Positions 33,693 through 42,848 of a stretch of 64,000 nt of DNA are shown one piece after another. The translations under genes and the position numbers were made by a program. The stretch comes from Streptomyces sp. NBC_00554 (lineage in GTDB: Bacteria > Actinomycetota > Actinomycetes > Streptomycetales > Streptomycetaceae), in NCBI RefSeq assembly GCF_041431135.1, contig NZ_CP107799.1, positions 496,001-560,000 on the forward strand. The letters are read 5' to 3'. The notes beneath the pieces were generated by a model that saw nothing but the letters and a program-made list of their open reading frames with translations, searched no databases and had not been told where the DNA came from. Every line of letters begins with the position of its first letter. Within the stretch, counting starts at the first letter, position 1.

Positions 33693-36074
33693 ATGACCAA
33701 GGTCGAACACCAGGACAGCACCGTACTGACCGACGAGGAACTGCGCACCCTGGACGCCCACTGGCGAGCCGCCAACTACCTTGCGGTGGGCCAGATCTAC
33801 CTGCTGGCCAACCCGCTGCTGACCGAGCCCCTGGAGCCCGCGCACATCAAGCCGCGGCTGCTCGGCCACTGGGGCACCTCGCCCGGCCTCAACCTCGTGT
33901 ACACCCACCTCAACCGGGTGATCAAGGCCCGGGGTCTGGACGCGCTGTGCGTGTGGGGGCCGGGCCACGGCGGCCCCGCGGTGCTCGCGAACTCCTGGCT
34001 GGAGGGCAGCTACAGCGACACCTACCCGGACGTCTCACGTGACCTGGTGGGTATGGACCGGCTCTTCCGGCAGTTCTCGTTCCCGGGCGGAGTGCCCAGC
34101 CATGTCGCGCCCGAGACGCCGGGCTCGATCCACGAGGGCGGCGAGCTCGGCTACTCGCTCGCACACGCGTACGGCGCCGCCTTCGACAACCCGGACCTGC
34201 TCGTCGCCTGCGTCATAGGAGACGGCGAGGCGGAGACCGGCCCGCTGGCGGCCTCCTGGCACTCGAACAAGTTCCTCGACCCGGTGCACGACGGCGCGGT
34301 CCTGCCGATCCTCCACCTCAACGGCTACAAGATCGCCAACCCGACCGTTCTGTCCCGGATCCCGGAGTCGGAACTCGACGAACTGCTGCGCGGATACGGC
34401 CACGAGCCGATCCACGTCTCCAGCGACGACCCGCACCAGGTCCACCGCGCCATGGCCGACGCCTTCGACCAGGCCCTGGACCGCATCGCGCTGATGCAGC
34501 GCACGGCCCGCAAGGACGGCGTGAGCGAGCGCGTGCACTGGCCGATGATCGTGCTGCGCACACCGAAGGGCTGGACGGGCCCCGGCGAGGTCGACGGAGT
34601 CCCGGTCGCGGGTACGTGGCGCGCCCACCAGGTCCCGCTGAGCGGCGTACGCGAAAACCCGGACCACCTGCGCCAGTTGGAGACCTGGCTGCGCTCCTAC
34701 CGACCCGAGGAACTCTTCGACGCCGACGGCCGCCCCAGCGCCGACGTCCTCGCCTGTCTGCCCGAAGGCGCCAAGCGTCTGGGCTCCAGCCCGTACGCCA
34801 ACGGCGGCCTCCTCGTACACGATCTGCCGATCCCGTCGCTGGACCGTTTCGCCGTGCCCGTCGACAAGCCGGGTGCGACCCTGCACGAGCCCACCCGGAT
34901 CCTCGGCGACCTTCTCGAACAGGTCATGAAGGACACGTCGGGACGCCGCGACTTCCGCCTCGTGGGCCCCGACGAGACGGCCTCCAACCGGCTGGAAGCC
35001 GTCTTCAACGCCAGCGGCAAGGCCTGGCAGGCCCAGACCCTCCAGGTGGACGAGCACCTGGACCGGCACGGCCGGGTCATGGAGATCCTCTCCGAACACC
35101 TCTGCCAGGGCTGGCTGGAGGGCTATCTCCTCACCGGCAGGCACGGACTGTTCTCCTGCTACGAGGCGTTCGTGCACATCGTCGACTCGATGGTCAACCA
35201 GCACATCAAGTGGCTGAAGACCTCGAGGGAGTTGCCGTGGCGGGCCCCCATCGCCTCCCTCAACTACCTGCTCACCTCGCACGTCTGGCGCCAGGACCAC
35301 AACGGCTTCTCGCACCAGGACCCCGGCTTCGTCGACCACGTCCTCAACAAGAGCCCCGAGGTCGTACGGGTCTACCTGCCGCCGGACGCCAACACCCTGC
35401 TGTCCGTGGCGGACCACGCCCTGCGCAGCCGCGACTACGTCAACGTGATCGTCGCCGGCAAGCAGCCCTGCTTCGACTGGCTGTCCATGGACCAGGCCCG
35501 CGCCCACTGCGCGCGCGGCGCCGGGATCTGGGAGTGGGCGGGCAGCGAGAACGGTGTCGAGCCCGATGTGGTGCTCGCCTGCGCGGGAGACGTGCCGACA
35601 CTGGAGATCCTCGCCGCCTCGGCCCTGCTCAGGCGCCATCTGCCGGAGCTGGCCGTGCGGGTCGTCAACGTCGTCGACATGACCCGGCTGCTGCCCCGTG
35701 AGGAGCACCCGCACGGAATGAGCGACTTCGAGTACGACGGCCTCTTCACCACCGACAAGCCGGTGATCTTCGCCTACCACGGCTATCCCTGGCTGATCCA
35801 CCGCCTCGCCTACCGCCGTACCGGCCACGCCAACCTGCACGTGCGCGGCTACAAGGAGTCCGGCACCACGACCACACCCTTCGACATGGTCGTCCGCAAC
35901 GACCTCGACCGCTACCGCCTCGTCATGGACGTCATCGACCGCGTACCCGGCCTAGCCGTCCGCGCCGCCGCCGTACGCCAGCAGATGGCCGACGTCCGCA
36001 CCCGGCACCACGCCTGGATCCGCGAACACGGCACCGACCTGCCCGAGGTCGCGGACTGGACCTGGAACGCCTGA
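33693..36074 (+). CDS. xfp: Phosphoketolase (xylulose/fructose-6-phosphate type)
   Basis: A 793-residue thiamine-diphosphate enzyme splitting xylulose 5-phosphate (and perhaps fructose 6-phosphate) with phosphate to acetyl phosphate and glyceraldehyde 3-phosphate (or erythrose 4-phosphate). Family signatures are intact: [39 protein letters not shown], the diphosphate motif [12 protein letters not shown], and [10 protein letters not shown] plus ending [20 protein letters not shown] segments. ATG 33693 follows CGGAG. GAPDH follows after 47 bp, a logical partner for its triose product. Acetate kinase, which would turn acetyl phosphate into ATP, is not in the window. Confidence 0.95.
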   Translation: MTKVEHQDSTVLTDEELRTLDAHWRAANYLAVGQIYLLANPLLTEPLEPAHIKPRLLGHWGTSPGLNLVYTHLNRVIKARGLDALCVWGPGHGGPAVLANSWLEGSYSDTYPDVSRDLVGMDRLFRQFSFPGGVPSHVAPETPGSIHEGGELGYSLAHAYGAAFDNPDLLVACVIGDGEAETGPLAASWHSNKFLDPVHDGAVLPILHLNGYKIANPTVLSRIPESELDELLRGYGHEPIHVSSDDPHQVHRAMADAFDQALDRIALMQRTARKDGVSERVHWPMIVLRTPKGWTGPGEVDGVPVAGTWRAHQVPLSGVRENPDHLRQLETWLRSYRPEELFDADGRPSADVLACLPEGAKRLGSSPYANGGLLVHDLPIPSLDRFAVPVDKPGATLHEPTRILGDLLEQVMKDTSGRRDFRLVGPDETASNRLEAVFNASGKAWQAQTLQVDEHLDRHGRVMEILSEHLCQGWLEGYLLTGRHGLFSCYEAFVHIVDSMVNQHIKWLKTSRELPWRAPIASLNYLLTSHVWRQDHNGFSHQDPGFVDHVLNKSPEVVRVYLPPDANTLLSVADHALRSRDYVNVIVAGKQPCFDWLSMDQARAHCARGAGIWEWAGSENGVEPDVVLACAGDVPTLEILAASALLRRHLPELAVRVVNVVDMTRLLPREEHPHGMSDFEYDGLFTTDKPVIFAYHGYPWLIHRLAYRRTGHANLHVRGYKESGTTTTPFDMVVRNDLDRYRLVMDVIDRVPGLAVRAAAVRQQMADVRTRHHAWIREHGTDLPEVADWTWNA

Positions 36075-36121
36075 ACAGCCCGACCCTGCAAGTCCCCTGC
36101 GCTGCAAAGGAGTTCGCCGCC

Positions 36122-37135
36122 ATGACCGTACGCGTCGGCATCAACGGCTTCGGCCGGATAGGCCGCACCTATCTGCGCGCGGCACTCGACCGCGCCGAAG
36201 CGGGCACCCAGGACGTCGAGGTCGTCGCCGTCAACGACATCGCGCCGCCCGCCACCCTGGCCCACCTGCTGGAGTACGACTCGACCTTCGGCCGTATCGG
36301 CCGGGAGGTCAGCCACGACGACAGCTCGATCACGGTCGACGGCCGGCGCATCGCCATCACCGCCGAGCGCGACCCGGCGGCCCTGCACTGGGCGGACTAC
36401 GGCGCCGGCATCGTGATCGAGTCCACCGGCCGTTTCCGCGACCGCGACGCCGCCGCCCTGCACCTGAAGGCCGGCGCGCACACGGTCCTGCTGTCCGCGC
36501 CCGGCAAGAACGCGGACGCCACCATCGTGATGGGCGTCAACGACACGACGTACGACCGCCGGCAGGACCGGATCGTGTCGGCCGCCTCCTGCACCACCAA
36601 CTGTGTCGCCCCCATGGTCAAGGTGCTGAACGACGCCTTCGGCATCGAGCGCGGCATGATGACCACCATCCACGGCTACACCAACGACCAGTCCCTGCTG
36701 GACGGCCCGCACAAGGACCTGCGCCGGGCACGCTCGGCGGCGCTGAGCATCATCCCCACCAGCACCGGGGCCGCCCGCGCCGTCGGTCTGGTGCTGCCGG
36801 AGATGGCGGGTGCGCTGGACGGCATCGCGGTACGCGTCCCCGTCGAGGACGGCTCGCTCACCGACCTCGCGGTCGTGTTGCGGCGCGAGGCAACGGTGGA
36901 GGAAGTCAACGCGGTCTTCGACGAGGCCGCGGAGGGCCCGTTGAACGGCATCCTCCGCGTCTCGAAGGCGCCCATCGTCTCCCGCGACGTGATCGGCGAC
37001 CCCGCGTCCTGCATCTTCGACCCGGCCCTCACCCAGGCGAACGGCACGCTGGTCAAGGTCTTCGGCTGGTACGACAACGAGTGGGGCTACACCAACCGGC
37101 TCCTGGACCTCACGGCGCTGGTGGCCGACGACTGA
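36122..37135 (+). CDS. gap: Glyceraldehyde-3-phosphate dehydrogenase, type I
   Basis: A 337-residue GAPDH. Residues 1-150 form the NAD-binding Rossmann fold (GINGFGRIGRTYLRAAL), the catalytic Cys157 is in SAASCTTNCVAPM, and the His partner is in the TTIHGYTNDQ region. The NDIAPP segment and absence of a phosphate-binding Ser/Arg suggest NAD rather than NADP, which needs a structure-based check. It is probably a second GAPDH beside the glycolytic housekeeping one. Paired with phosphoketolase at a 47-bp spacing, it would oxidise the triose phosphate and yield ATP downstream. AAAGGAG precedes the ATG. Confidence 0.94.
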   Translation: MTVRVGINGFGRIGRTYLRAALDRAEAGTQDVEVVAVNDIAPPATLAHLLEYDSTFGRIGREVSHDDSSITVDGRRIAITAERDPAALHWADYGAGIVIESTGRFRDRDAAALHLKAGAHTVLLSAPGKNADATIVMGVNDTTYDRRQDRIVSAASCTTNCVAPMVKVLNDAFGIERGMMTTIHGYTNDQSLLDGPHKDLRRARSAALSIIPTSTGAARAVGLVLPEMAGALDGIAVRVPVEDGSLTDLAVVLRREATVEEVNAVFDEAAEGPLNGILRVSKAPIVSRDVIGDPASCIFDPALTQANGTLVKVFGWYDNEWGYTNRLLDLTALVADD

Positions 37136-37252
37136 CGAGCACCGACCGGAGCGGCACACGGCGCTTCGGCGTGGACCGGGCCCGCACCCCGGGTACCCGT
37201 GCTGCAGGGTGCACAGGGACTCCCGCAGGCGCTCCTGTGCCGGGTCGTACCC

Positions 37253-37537
37253 CTGGGTGCCATGGCGGGCACGCTCGATCTCGTACAGCGGGGCCTGACG
37301 GGCCTGTAGACCCGGGGCGGTGCGCTGCGGTTCGACCCCGTACCGCTGCCGGAGCTGGCCGAGTACGGGTTCTCGATCCGCTGTCCGGGCCACTGAGGTG
37401 CACAACTGCGCCTGCAGTCCCGGGAGTTGCACATCATCGTGCCTGACTCCGGTCGCGATCCGATCTCTGTCGCCTTCGCCGACCGCACGGTGTCGGTGAC
37501 TCCCGGGGAGTTCTGCACGCTCGCCCTGCCGAGCTGA
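37253..37537 (+). pseudogene. Remnant of GH65-type glycoside phosphorylase C terminus
   Basis: One reading frame encodes sequence strongly like the C-terminal end of GH65 (trehalose/maltose/kojibiose phosphorylase or HAD-linked hydrolase) proteins: LGAMAGTLDLVQRGLTGL, then RFDPVPLPELAEYGFSIR, then LHIIVPDSGRDPISVAF. It is broken by TAG at 37307 and TGA at 37394 and ends normally at TGA 37535. No start or catalytic domain remains; the sequence before 37253 is not recognisable. It is a relict of a much longer gene, probably of about 800 residues, deleted after the gap gene. Two OsdR-like boxes follow at 37556 and 37591. Confidence 0.65.
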
Positions 37538-37555
37538 CCGACCACCGACGCCGAG

Positions 37556-37569
37556 GGGCACACCGGCCC
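37556..37569. promoter_or_regulatory. OsdR/DevR-like box 7 (distal, acyl-CoA synthetase promoter)
   Basis: GGGCACACCGGCCC, 12 of 14 matches to the family consensus, 35 bp before box 8. Confidence 0.45.
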
Positions 37570-37590
37570 CCATCACGGGCATCGGGCTTA

Positions 37591-37604
37591 GGGCCGACCG
37601 GCCC
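37591..37604. promoter_or_regulatory. OsdR/DevR-like box 8 (acyl-CoA synthetase promoter)
   Basis: GGGCCGACCGGCCC, identical to box 1, centred 90 bp upstream of the ATG at 37688. Confidence 0.65.
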
Positions 37605-37687
37605 CCATGTAGCCCCGGACAGCCCATGGGATCACCCTCCGATCCGCTGGATGCTCGAAGTATCAAGAGGCATGGAGGAGACCCGCG

Positions 37688-40381
37688 ATGACGGACGACA
37701 CGCTCAGTCGACCCACAGTCCACGCCCTGCTCTCGGACGGCACCACCGTGTGCATCCGTCCGACCACGCCAGGCGATCACAAGCAGTTGCGGGGGTTCTA
37801 CGAGGGGATGTCCCCGGAGAACCTCCGGCTGCGGTTCTTCGCGGCGAGCCGCCGTTCCGCCGTGATGGCCGCCGACCGGGCCTGCGCGCCGCCGCGCCCC
37901 GGATACCGTGCCCTCCTCGCCGAGACGAAGGACCACGTGATCGGCCTGGCCGAGTACGAGACCGGCGAGGACACCAAATCGGCCGAGATCTCCATCGCCG
38001 TGGCCGACGGGCTGCATCACCGGGGCGTCGGCACACTCCTTCTCGAACACCTGGTCTCGGCCGCCCGCGCTGCGGGCATCACCACGTTCAGCGCCGACGC
38101 GCTCAGCGAGAACCACGAGATCCTGCGGCTCTTCGCCGACCTGGGACTGCGTACGGCTCGCCGCTTCGAGGGCCCAGAGGTGCGCTGCACCGTCGAACTC
38201 GGCGAGGACGACACCTATCTGACGGCCGTCGAGGCACGCGGCCGGGCCGCCGGCGTGGCCAGCCTGGAGCCGCTGCTGCGACCGGACGCGATCGCCGTGA
38301 TCGGCGCCGGACGCAGGCCCGGGTCGGTGGGGCGGGCCATCCTGCACCATCTGCACACGGGAGGCTTCACCCGGCGCCTCTTCGCGGTGAACCCGAGCGT
38401 CACCTCGATACTCGGGGTGCCCTCCCACCCGTCGGTCGGCGCCCTGCCCAAGATCCCCGACCTCGCGGTCGTCGCCGTGCCCGCCTCCGCGGTCCCGGCC
38501 ATCGCCGAGGAGTGCGGCAAGGCCGGCGTGCGGGCACTCCTCGTCGTGTCCGCCGGACTCGACAGCGCGCAGGCGGAGGCCTTGATGGCGGCGTGCCGGA
38601 CGTACGGTATGCGGCTCGTCGGTCCCAACTGCCTCGGCATCTCCAACACCGACCCGGACTTCTCCCTCGACGCCACCTTCGCCGCTGACCACCCGCGTCC
38701 CGGCACGGCGGGCGTCGCGGTGCAGTCGGGAGGCGTCGGCATCGCCCTGCTGGACGGGCTGTCCCGGCTCGGCATCGGTGTCTCGTCCTTCGCATCGCTG
38801 GGCGACAAGTACGACGTCAGCGGCAACGACATGCTCCAGTGGTGGGAGAGTGACGGCCGCACCGAACTCGCCCTGTTGCATCTGGAGTCGTTCGGCAACC
38901 CGCGGGCGTTCTCCCGCACCGCTCGGCGCGTGACCCGCCGTATGCCCGTCCTGACCGTCGACGCGGGGCGCACCGACGCGGGCCGCCGCGCGGCTGCCTC
39001 GCACACCGCAGCAGCGGCGACGCGCACCATGACCCGGCAGGCACTGTTCACCCAGGCGGGGATCACCGCGACCCGGTCGGTGGGCGAACTCCTGGAAACC
39101 GCGGCTCTGTTGCACTCCCAGCCACTCCCGACGGGCACCCGCGTCGCGATCGTCACCAACGCGGGCGGTGCGGGTGTGCTCAGCGCCGACGCCTGCGCGG
39201 AGGCGGGACTCTCCCTCCCGCCGCTCACCCCGGAGGTGGTCGACGACCTGCTCGCCGTGCTGCCCGACGGTGCCGCGGTCGGCAACCCGATCGACGCCAC
39301 CGCCGCCGTCACGGAGGAGCAGCTCAGGGACTGTGTGGACCGGATCATGCGGTATCAGGGCATCGACGCCGTACTGCTGGCCCTCGTCCCCACCGCGGTC
39401 GCCGCGGCGACCGGCGACGACCTGATCCGGTCCCTCACCCGCGCTCCCGGACGCCGGGAACGGCCGGTCGCCGCGGTGCGACTCGAGCAGGATCTGCCGG
39501 TCCGGCTGCTGCCCGCCACGGACGGCAGCACCGTCCCTTCGTACGCGGAACCCCAGGCGGCGGCACGGGCGTTGGCCCACGCGGCCCGGCGTGCGGCGTG
39601 GCTGAGCCGACCCGACGGGACGATCCCTGAGCTCGCCGGAGTCGACACCCCTCGCGCCCAGGCCGTCGCCGAGACCTACCTCGCCGCGCACCCGAACGGC
39701 GGCTGGCTCGACCCGCGCACCTGCGCCGAACTCCTCGCCTGCTACGGCATTCCCCAGCTCCCATGGGCCTGGGCGGAGACCGAGGACGAAGCCGTCATCG
39801 CCGCCGAACGGCTGCGCGGCGCCGACGGCCGGGTGGTCATGAAGGCCCATTGGCCGGGCCTGTTGCACAAGAGTCAACAGCACGCCGTCCACCTCGACCT
39901 CCAGGGCGACTCCCAAGTGCGCGCGGCCTTCCGGGACTTCGAGACCCGGTTCGCGGGGCTGCTCACCGGCGTGGTGGTTCAGCCCCTCGCCGCCCGCGGT
40001 ACGGAACTGTTCGCCGGAGTGGTCCAGGACGAGGTCTTCGGCCCGCTCGTCCTGTTCGGGCTCGGCGGTACGGCGACGGAGGTACTGGCCGACCACGCGG
40101 CCCGGCTCGCCCCACTGACCGACCACGACGTACACGACCTGATCACCGCCCCGCGCTGCGCACCGCTCCTGTTCGGCTCGGAGGGCGGCGGGCCCGTCGA
40201 CCTCCAAGGTCTGGAGCAACTACTGCTGCGGCTGTCCCGCATGGCGGGCGACCTGCCGCAACTCGCCGAGGCCGACTTCAACCCCGTTCTCGCGACACCG
40301 GGCGGAGTCTCCGTCCTCGATGCGCGCGTACGCCTGCTGCCCCGCAGGCCCCAGGACCCGTATCTGCGCCGACTCCGCTGA
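37688..40381 (+). CDS. GNAT/ADP-forming acyl-CoA synthetase fusion (PatA-like)
   Basis: An 897-residue fusion. Residues about 15-175 are a GNAT acetyltransferase (HHRGVGTLLLEHLV acetyl-CoA loop). This is followed by a CoA-binding Rossmann domain (AIAVIGAGRRPGSVGRAIL), a ligase-CoA domain and a C-terminal ATP-grasp (about 670-890). Two roles are possible. One is ADP-forming acetyl-CoA synthetase, making acetate and ATP from acetyl-CoA. The other is a Pat-type lysine acetyltransferase, for which a GNAT-first arrangement is known in streptomycetes. The phosphohistidine-type motif AASHTAAAA is retained, which favours a working ligase half. GGAGGAG precedes the ATG. It heads an operon with the CBS-BON and flavodoxin genes and has OsdR-like boxes 7 and 8. 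Confidence 0.88.
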   Translation: MTDDTLSRPTVHALLSDGTTVCIRPTTPGDHKQLRGFYEGMSPENLRLRFFAASRRSAVMAADRACAPPRPGYRALLAETKDHVIGLAEYETGEDTKSAEISIAVADGLHHRGVGTLLLEHLVSAARAAGITTFSADALSENHEILRLFADLGLRTARRFEGPEVRCTVELGEDDTYLTAVEARGRAAGVASLEPLLRPDAIAVIGAGRRPGSVGRAILHHLHTGGFTRRLFAVNPSVTSILGVPSHPSVGALPKIPDLAVVAVPASAVPAIAEECGKAGVRALLVVSAGLDSAQAEALMAACRTYGMRLVGPNCLGISNTDPDFSLDATFAADHPRPGTAGVAVQSGGVGIALLDGLSRLGIGVSSFASLGDKYDVSGNDMLQWWESDGRTELALLHLESFGNPRAFSRTARRVTRRMPVLTVDAGRTDAGRRAAASHTAAAATRTMTRQALFTQAGITATRSVGELLETAALLHSQPLPTGTRVAIVTNAGGAGVLSADACAEAGLSLPPLTPEVVDDLLAVLPDGAAVGNPIDATAAVTEEQLRDCVDRIMRYQGIDAVLLALVPTAVAAATGDDLIRSLTRAPGRRERPVAAVRLEQDLPVRLLPATDGSTVPSYAEPQAAARALAHAARRAAWLSRPDGTIPELAGVDTPRAQAVAETYLAAHPNGGWLDPRTCAELLACYGIPQLPWAWAETEDEAVIAAERLRGADGRVVMKAHWPGLLHKSQQHAVHLDLQGDSQVRAAFRDFETRFAGLLTGVVVQPLAARGTELFAGVVQDEVFGPLVLFGLGGTATEVLADHAARLAPLTDHDVHDLITAPRCAPLLFGSEGGGPVDLQGLEQLLLRLSRMAGDLPQLAEADFNPVLATPGGVSVLDARVRLLPRRPQDPYLRRLR

Positions 40382-40394
40382 GGAAGGAACACTC

Positions 40395-41126
40395 ATGAAG
40401 CACAACAAGGTCGGCTCCGTGATGACCACGGAGGTCGTCCGCGCCGAGTACGGCACCCCGTTCAAGGAGGTGGCGCGGCTGCTCGCCGGCCACCGGATCA
40501 GCGGGCTGCCGGTGGTAGACGACGACGAGAAGGTCGTCGGGGTGATCTCCGAGACCGACCTGCTGGTCCGGCAGGCAGAGACGCCCGACCCGTACGCGCC
40601 GAGGCGCCGCCTCCGGCTCGCCGCGCTGACCCGCGGCGCCAGGAAGCAGGCCGCGAAGGCGAAGGCCCGCACCGCCGGCCGGCTGATGACCGAACCGCCC
40701 GTCACCGTGCACGCCGACGACACCATCGTCGAAGCCGCCCGGACCATGGCACAGCACCGCGTGGAGCGGCTGCCCGTCCTCGACGAGGAGGAGCGGCTCG
40801 TCGGCATCGTCACGCGCCGCGATCTGCTCCAGGTCTTCCTGCGGCCCGACGCGGACATCCGTGACGAGGTGATCGCGGAAGTGCTGGTGCGCACGCTGTG
40901 GCTGGCGCCCAGGACCGTCGAGGTCTCCGTGATCGAAGGCGTCGTCACGCTCGACGGACACATGGAGCGCAGGAGCGAGACGGAGATCGCCGTCTCCATG
41001 ACGCGTCAGATCGACGGCGTCGTCGCGGTGGTCGCCAAGCTCACCCACCGGCTGGACGACTCACGCCTCCAGCCGGACGAGCAGGCACTGCACGGCGTCA
41101 CCGACGACTGGCTGCGAAAGCTGTGA
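40395..41126 (+). CDS. CBS-pair plus BON domain protein
   Basis: A 243-residue protein. CBS 1 spans about 8-60 (VGSVMTTEVVRAEYGTPFKE and GVISETDLL) and CBS 2 about 95-150 (GRLMTEPPVTVHADDTIV, GIVTRRDLL). A BON domain lies at about 155-230 (VEVSVIEGVVTLDGHMERR). CBS pairs bind adenine nucleotides; BON domains associate with membranes or lipids. It resembles the hypoxia-induced CBS proteins of mycobacteria such as HRP1, plus a BON extension seen in streptomycetes. It may sense energy charge. The gene lies 13 bp after the acyl-CoA synthetase gene and 16 bp before the flavodoxin gene. Confidence 0.9.
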   Translation: MKHNKVGSVMTTEVVRAEYGTPFKEVARLLAGHRISGLPVVDDDEKVVGVISETDLLVRQAETPDPYAPRRRLRLAALTRGARKQAAKAKARTAGRLMTEPPVTVHADDTIVEAARTMAQHRVERLPVLDEEERLVGIVTRRDLLQVFLRPDADIRDEVIAEVLVRTLWLAPRTVEVSVIEGVVTLDGHMERRSETEIAVSMTRQIDGVVAVVAKLTHRLDDSRLQPDEQALHGVTDDWLRKL

Positions 41127-41142
41127 GAGGAGGCGGACCGCC

Positions 41143-41652
41143 ATGCCCAGGAGCGTGTTGGTCGCTTACGGAACGACGAACGGATCAACCGCGCGGATCG
41201 CCGAGACCATCGCCGAGGTCCTGCGCAAGGAGGGAATGCCGGCCGAGGCGGTGCCCGCCCGGTCCGTGACGGATGTGAGCTCGTACGACGCCGTGGTGGT
41301 CGGCGGCGGACTGTACGCCGGGCGCTGGCACAAGGATGCCCGTCGCTTCGTCCGTCGTCATGGCCGCGAGTTGGCCGAGCGACCGCTGTGGTTGTTCAGC
41401 AGCGGTCCGCTCGACGCCTCGGCCTCGGAGCGGAACATCCCGCCCGTACCCGGCGTGAAGCGGGCCATGGTCCGGCTCGACGTCACTGAACACGTCACCT
41501 TCGGGGGGTGCCTCGAAGAGGGCGCGAAGGGCTTCATCGCCCGGAAGATCGTCTCCTCCGGCAAGGGCGGAGACTTCCGCGATTTCGCGGAGATCGAGGC
41601 GTGGGCAGGTCGGATCGCGACCGGCTTGATGGGCGAACCGAAATCAAGCTGA
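41143..41652 (+). CDS. Flavodoxin-domain protein
   Basis: A 169-residue flavodoxin-like protein related to the HemG/menaquinone-dependent protoporphyrinogen oxidase group. The FMN phosphate loop reads YGTTNGSTARIAETI near the N terminus and the isoalloxazine region GGGLYAGRWHKDA. No membrane anchor. It could be an electron carrier; PFL-activating enzymes elsewhere use a flavodoxin, so a supply of electrons to PflA is possible but unproven. It is the third gene of the acyl-CoA synthetase operon, closed by a 16-bp hairpin at 41658. Confidence 0.87.
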   Translation: MPRSVLVAYGTTNGSTARIAETIAEVLRKEGMPAEAVPARSVTDVSSYDAVVVGGGLYAGRWHKDARRFVRRHGRELAERPLWLFSSGPLDASASERNIPPVPGVKRAMVRLDVTEHVTFGGCLEEGAKGFIARKIVSSGKGGDFRDFAEIEAWAGRIATGLMGEPKSS

Positions 41653-41657
41653 ACCGT

Positions 41658-41702
41658 CCGCATCGTGTGGCGGGCGGGCAAGCCGTCCGCCACACGATGC
41701 GG
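41658..41702 (+). terminator. Long hairpin terminator after flavodoxin gene
   Basis: Perfect 16-bp arms, CCGCATCGTGTGGCGG (41658-41673) and its complement (41687-41702), around a 13-nt loop. They lie between the flavodoxin stop and the dehydrogenase ribosome site, and some read-through into the dehydrogenase gene is possible. Confidence 0.8.
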
Positions 41703-41736
41703 GGCAGAAGCAGCGCAACGCCTCAAGGAGGCAGTC

Positions 41737-42777
41737 ATGAAGGCTCTGATCTTCCACGGCCCCGGCAAGCGATCCTGGGACGACGTTCCCGACCCGGCCA
41801 TCCAGGACCCGGGCGACGCGATCGTGCGGATCGACGCGGTCACCATCTGCGGCACCGATCTGCACATCCTGAAGGGTGACGTGCCTGCCGTCGAGTCGGG
41901 CCGGGTCCTCGGGCACGAAGCCGTCGGTACCGTGCACGAGGTCGGACCGTCCGTCACCACGGTGCGTCCCGGCGACCGGGTACTGATCTCCTGCATCAGC
42001 GCCTGCGGCCGCTGCCGCTTCTGCCGGGAATCCCAGTACGGCCAGTGCCTGGGCGGCGGAGGCTGGATCCTGGGCCACCGGATCGACGGCGTCCAGGCCG
42101 AGTACGCCCGCGTGCCCTTCGCCGACACCTCGACGCACGTGCTGCCCGAGCAGGTCGGCAACGAGGCGGCGCTCATGCTCGCGGACATCCTGCCGACGTC
42201 GTACGAAGTGGGCGTCCTCAACGGTGAGGTGACGCCGGGCGATGTGGTGGTCGTCGTGGGCGCCGGCCCGATCGGCCTGGCCGCGATCCTCACGGCCCGG
42301 CTCTTCAGCCCGAGCCGTGTCATCGCCGTCGATCCCGCTCCGCGGCGACGCGAAATGGCCGCGCTCCACGGCGCGCATCTGACACTCGACCCGGCGTCCG
42401 ACGTCGTCGGCCGGATCACCGAGCTCACCGACGGACTCGGCGCGGACGTGGCGATCGAAGCGGTTGGCCTTCCGGACACCTTCGAGCTCTGCACCCGCCT
42501 GATCCGCCCCGGCGGACGAGTCGCCAACGTCGGCGTGCACGGCCGCCCCGCCACGCTCCACCTGGAGGACCTCTGGATCCGCAACATCAAGATCACCACC
42601 GGCCTCGTGGACACGTACTCCACACCGACGCTGCTGCGGATGGTGGCCGCGAAGCAGCTGGACGTCGACGGGTTCGTCACCCACCGCTTCGGCTTGCAGG
42701 AGATGCAGGAGGCGTACGACGTCTTCAGCCGGCCGGAGGAGAGCGGCGCGCTCAAGGTGGCGCTGTTCGCCTCGTGA
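41737..42777 (+). CDS. Zinc-dependent dehydrogenase, threonine/alcohol dehydrogenase type
   Basis: A 346-residue medium-chain dehydrogenase different from the AdhP-like enzyme at 30893. The catalytic zinc region has Cys38 (ICGTDLHI) and His60-Glu61 (GHEAVG), the structural zinc loop has CGRCRFC, and the nucleotide motif is GAGPIGLAAILTA. The LGGGGWILGHRIDGVQAEYARVP segment is typical of broad alcohol/formaldehyde-like dehydrogenases. The substrate is unknown. AAGGAGG precedes ATG 41737. It is separated from the flavodoxin gene by a hairpin and converges on a USP gene across a strong terminator. Confidence 0.9.
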   Translation: MKALIFHGPGKRSWDDVPDPAIQDPGDAIVRIDAVTICGTDLHILKGDVPAVESGRVLGHEAVGTVHEVGPSVTTVRPGDRVLISCISACGRCRFCRESQYGQCLGGGGWILGHRIDGVQAEYARVPFADTSTHVLPEQVGNEAALMLADILPTSYEVGVLNGEVTPGDVVVVVGAGPIGLAAILTARLFSPSRVIAVDPAPRRREMAALHGAHLTLDPASDVVGRITELTDGLGADVAIEAVGLPDTFELCTRLIRPGGRVANVGVHGRPATLHLEDLWIRNIKITTGLVDTYSTPTLLRMVAAKQLDVDGFVTHRFGLQEMQEAYDVFSRPEESGALKVALFAS

Positions 42778-42786
42778 CGTGCGCCC

Positions 42787-42836
42787 TTGCCCGAGCGGGT
42801 CTGCCGGTCGACGGAACGGCGGACCCGCTCGGGCAA
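42787..42836. terminator. Bidirectional 20-bp hairpin terminator
   Basis: Arms TTGCCCGAGCGGGTCTGCCG (42787-42806) and its near-perfect complement (42817-42836, one G-U pair) with a 10-nt loop. It lies between the convergent dehydrogenase and USP genes and ends in TTGCC/GGCAA, which suits both directions. Confidence 0.85.
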
Positions 42837-42848
42837 TTCGCCTGTGGA

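Noticed and set aside
35912..40219. A 1435-codon open frame on the minus strand opposite xfp, gap and the acyl-CoA synthetase gene
   Set aside because: It is a shadow of strong GC codon bias in the plus-strand genes; it has no motif, no ribosome site and repetitive low-complexity composition. Similar long antisense frames opposite pfl, ppdK and phoD were rejected for the same reason.
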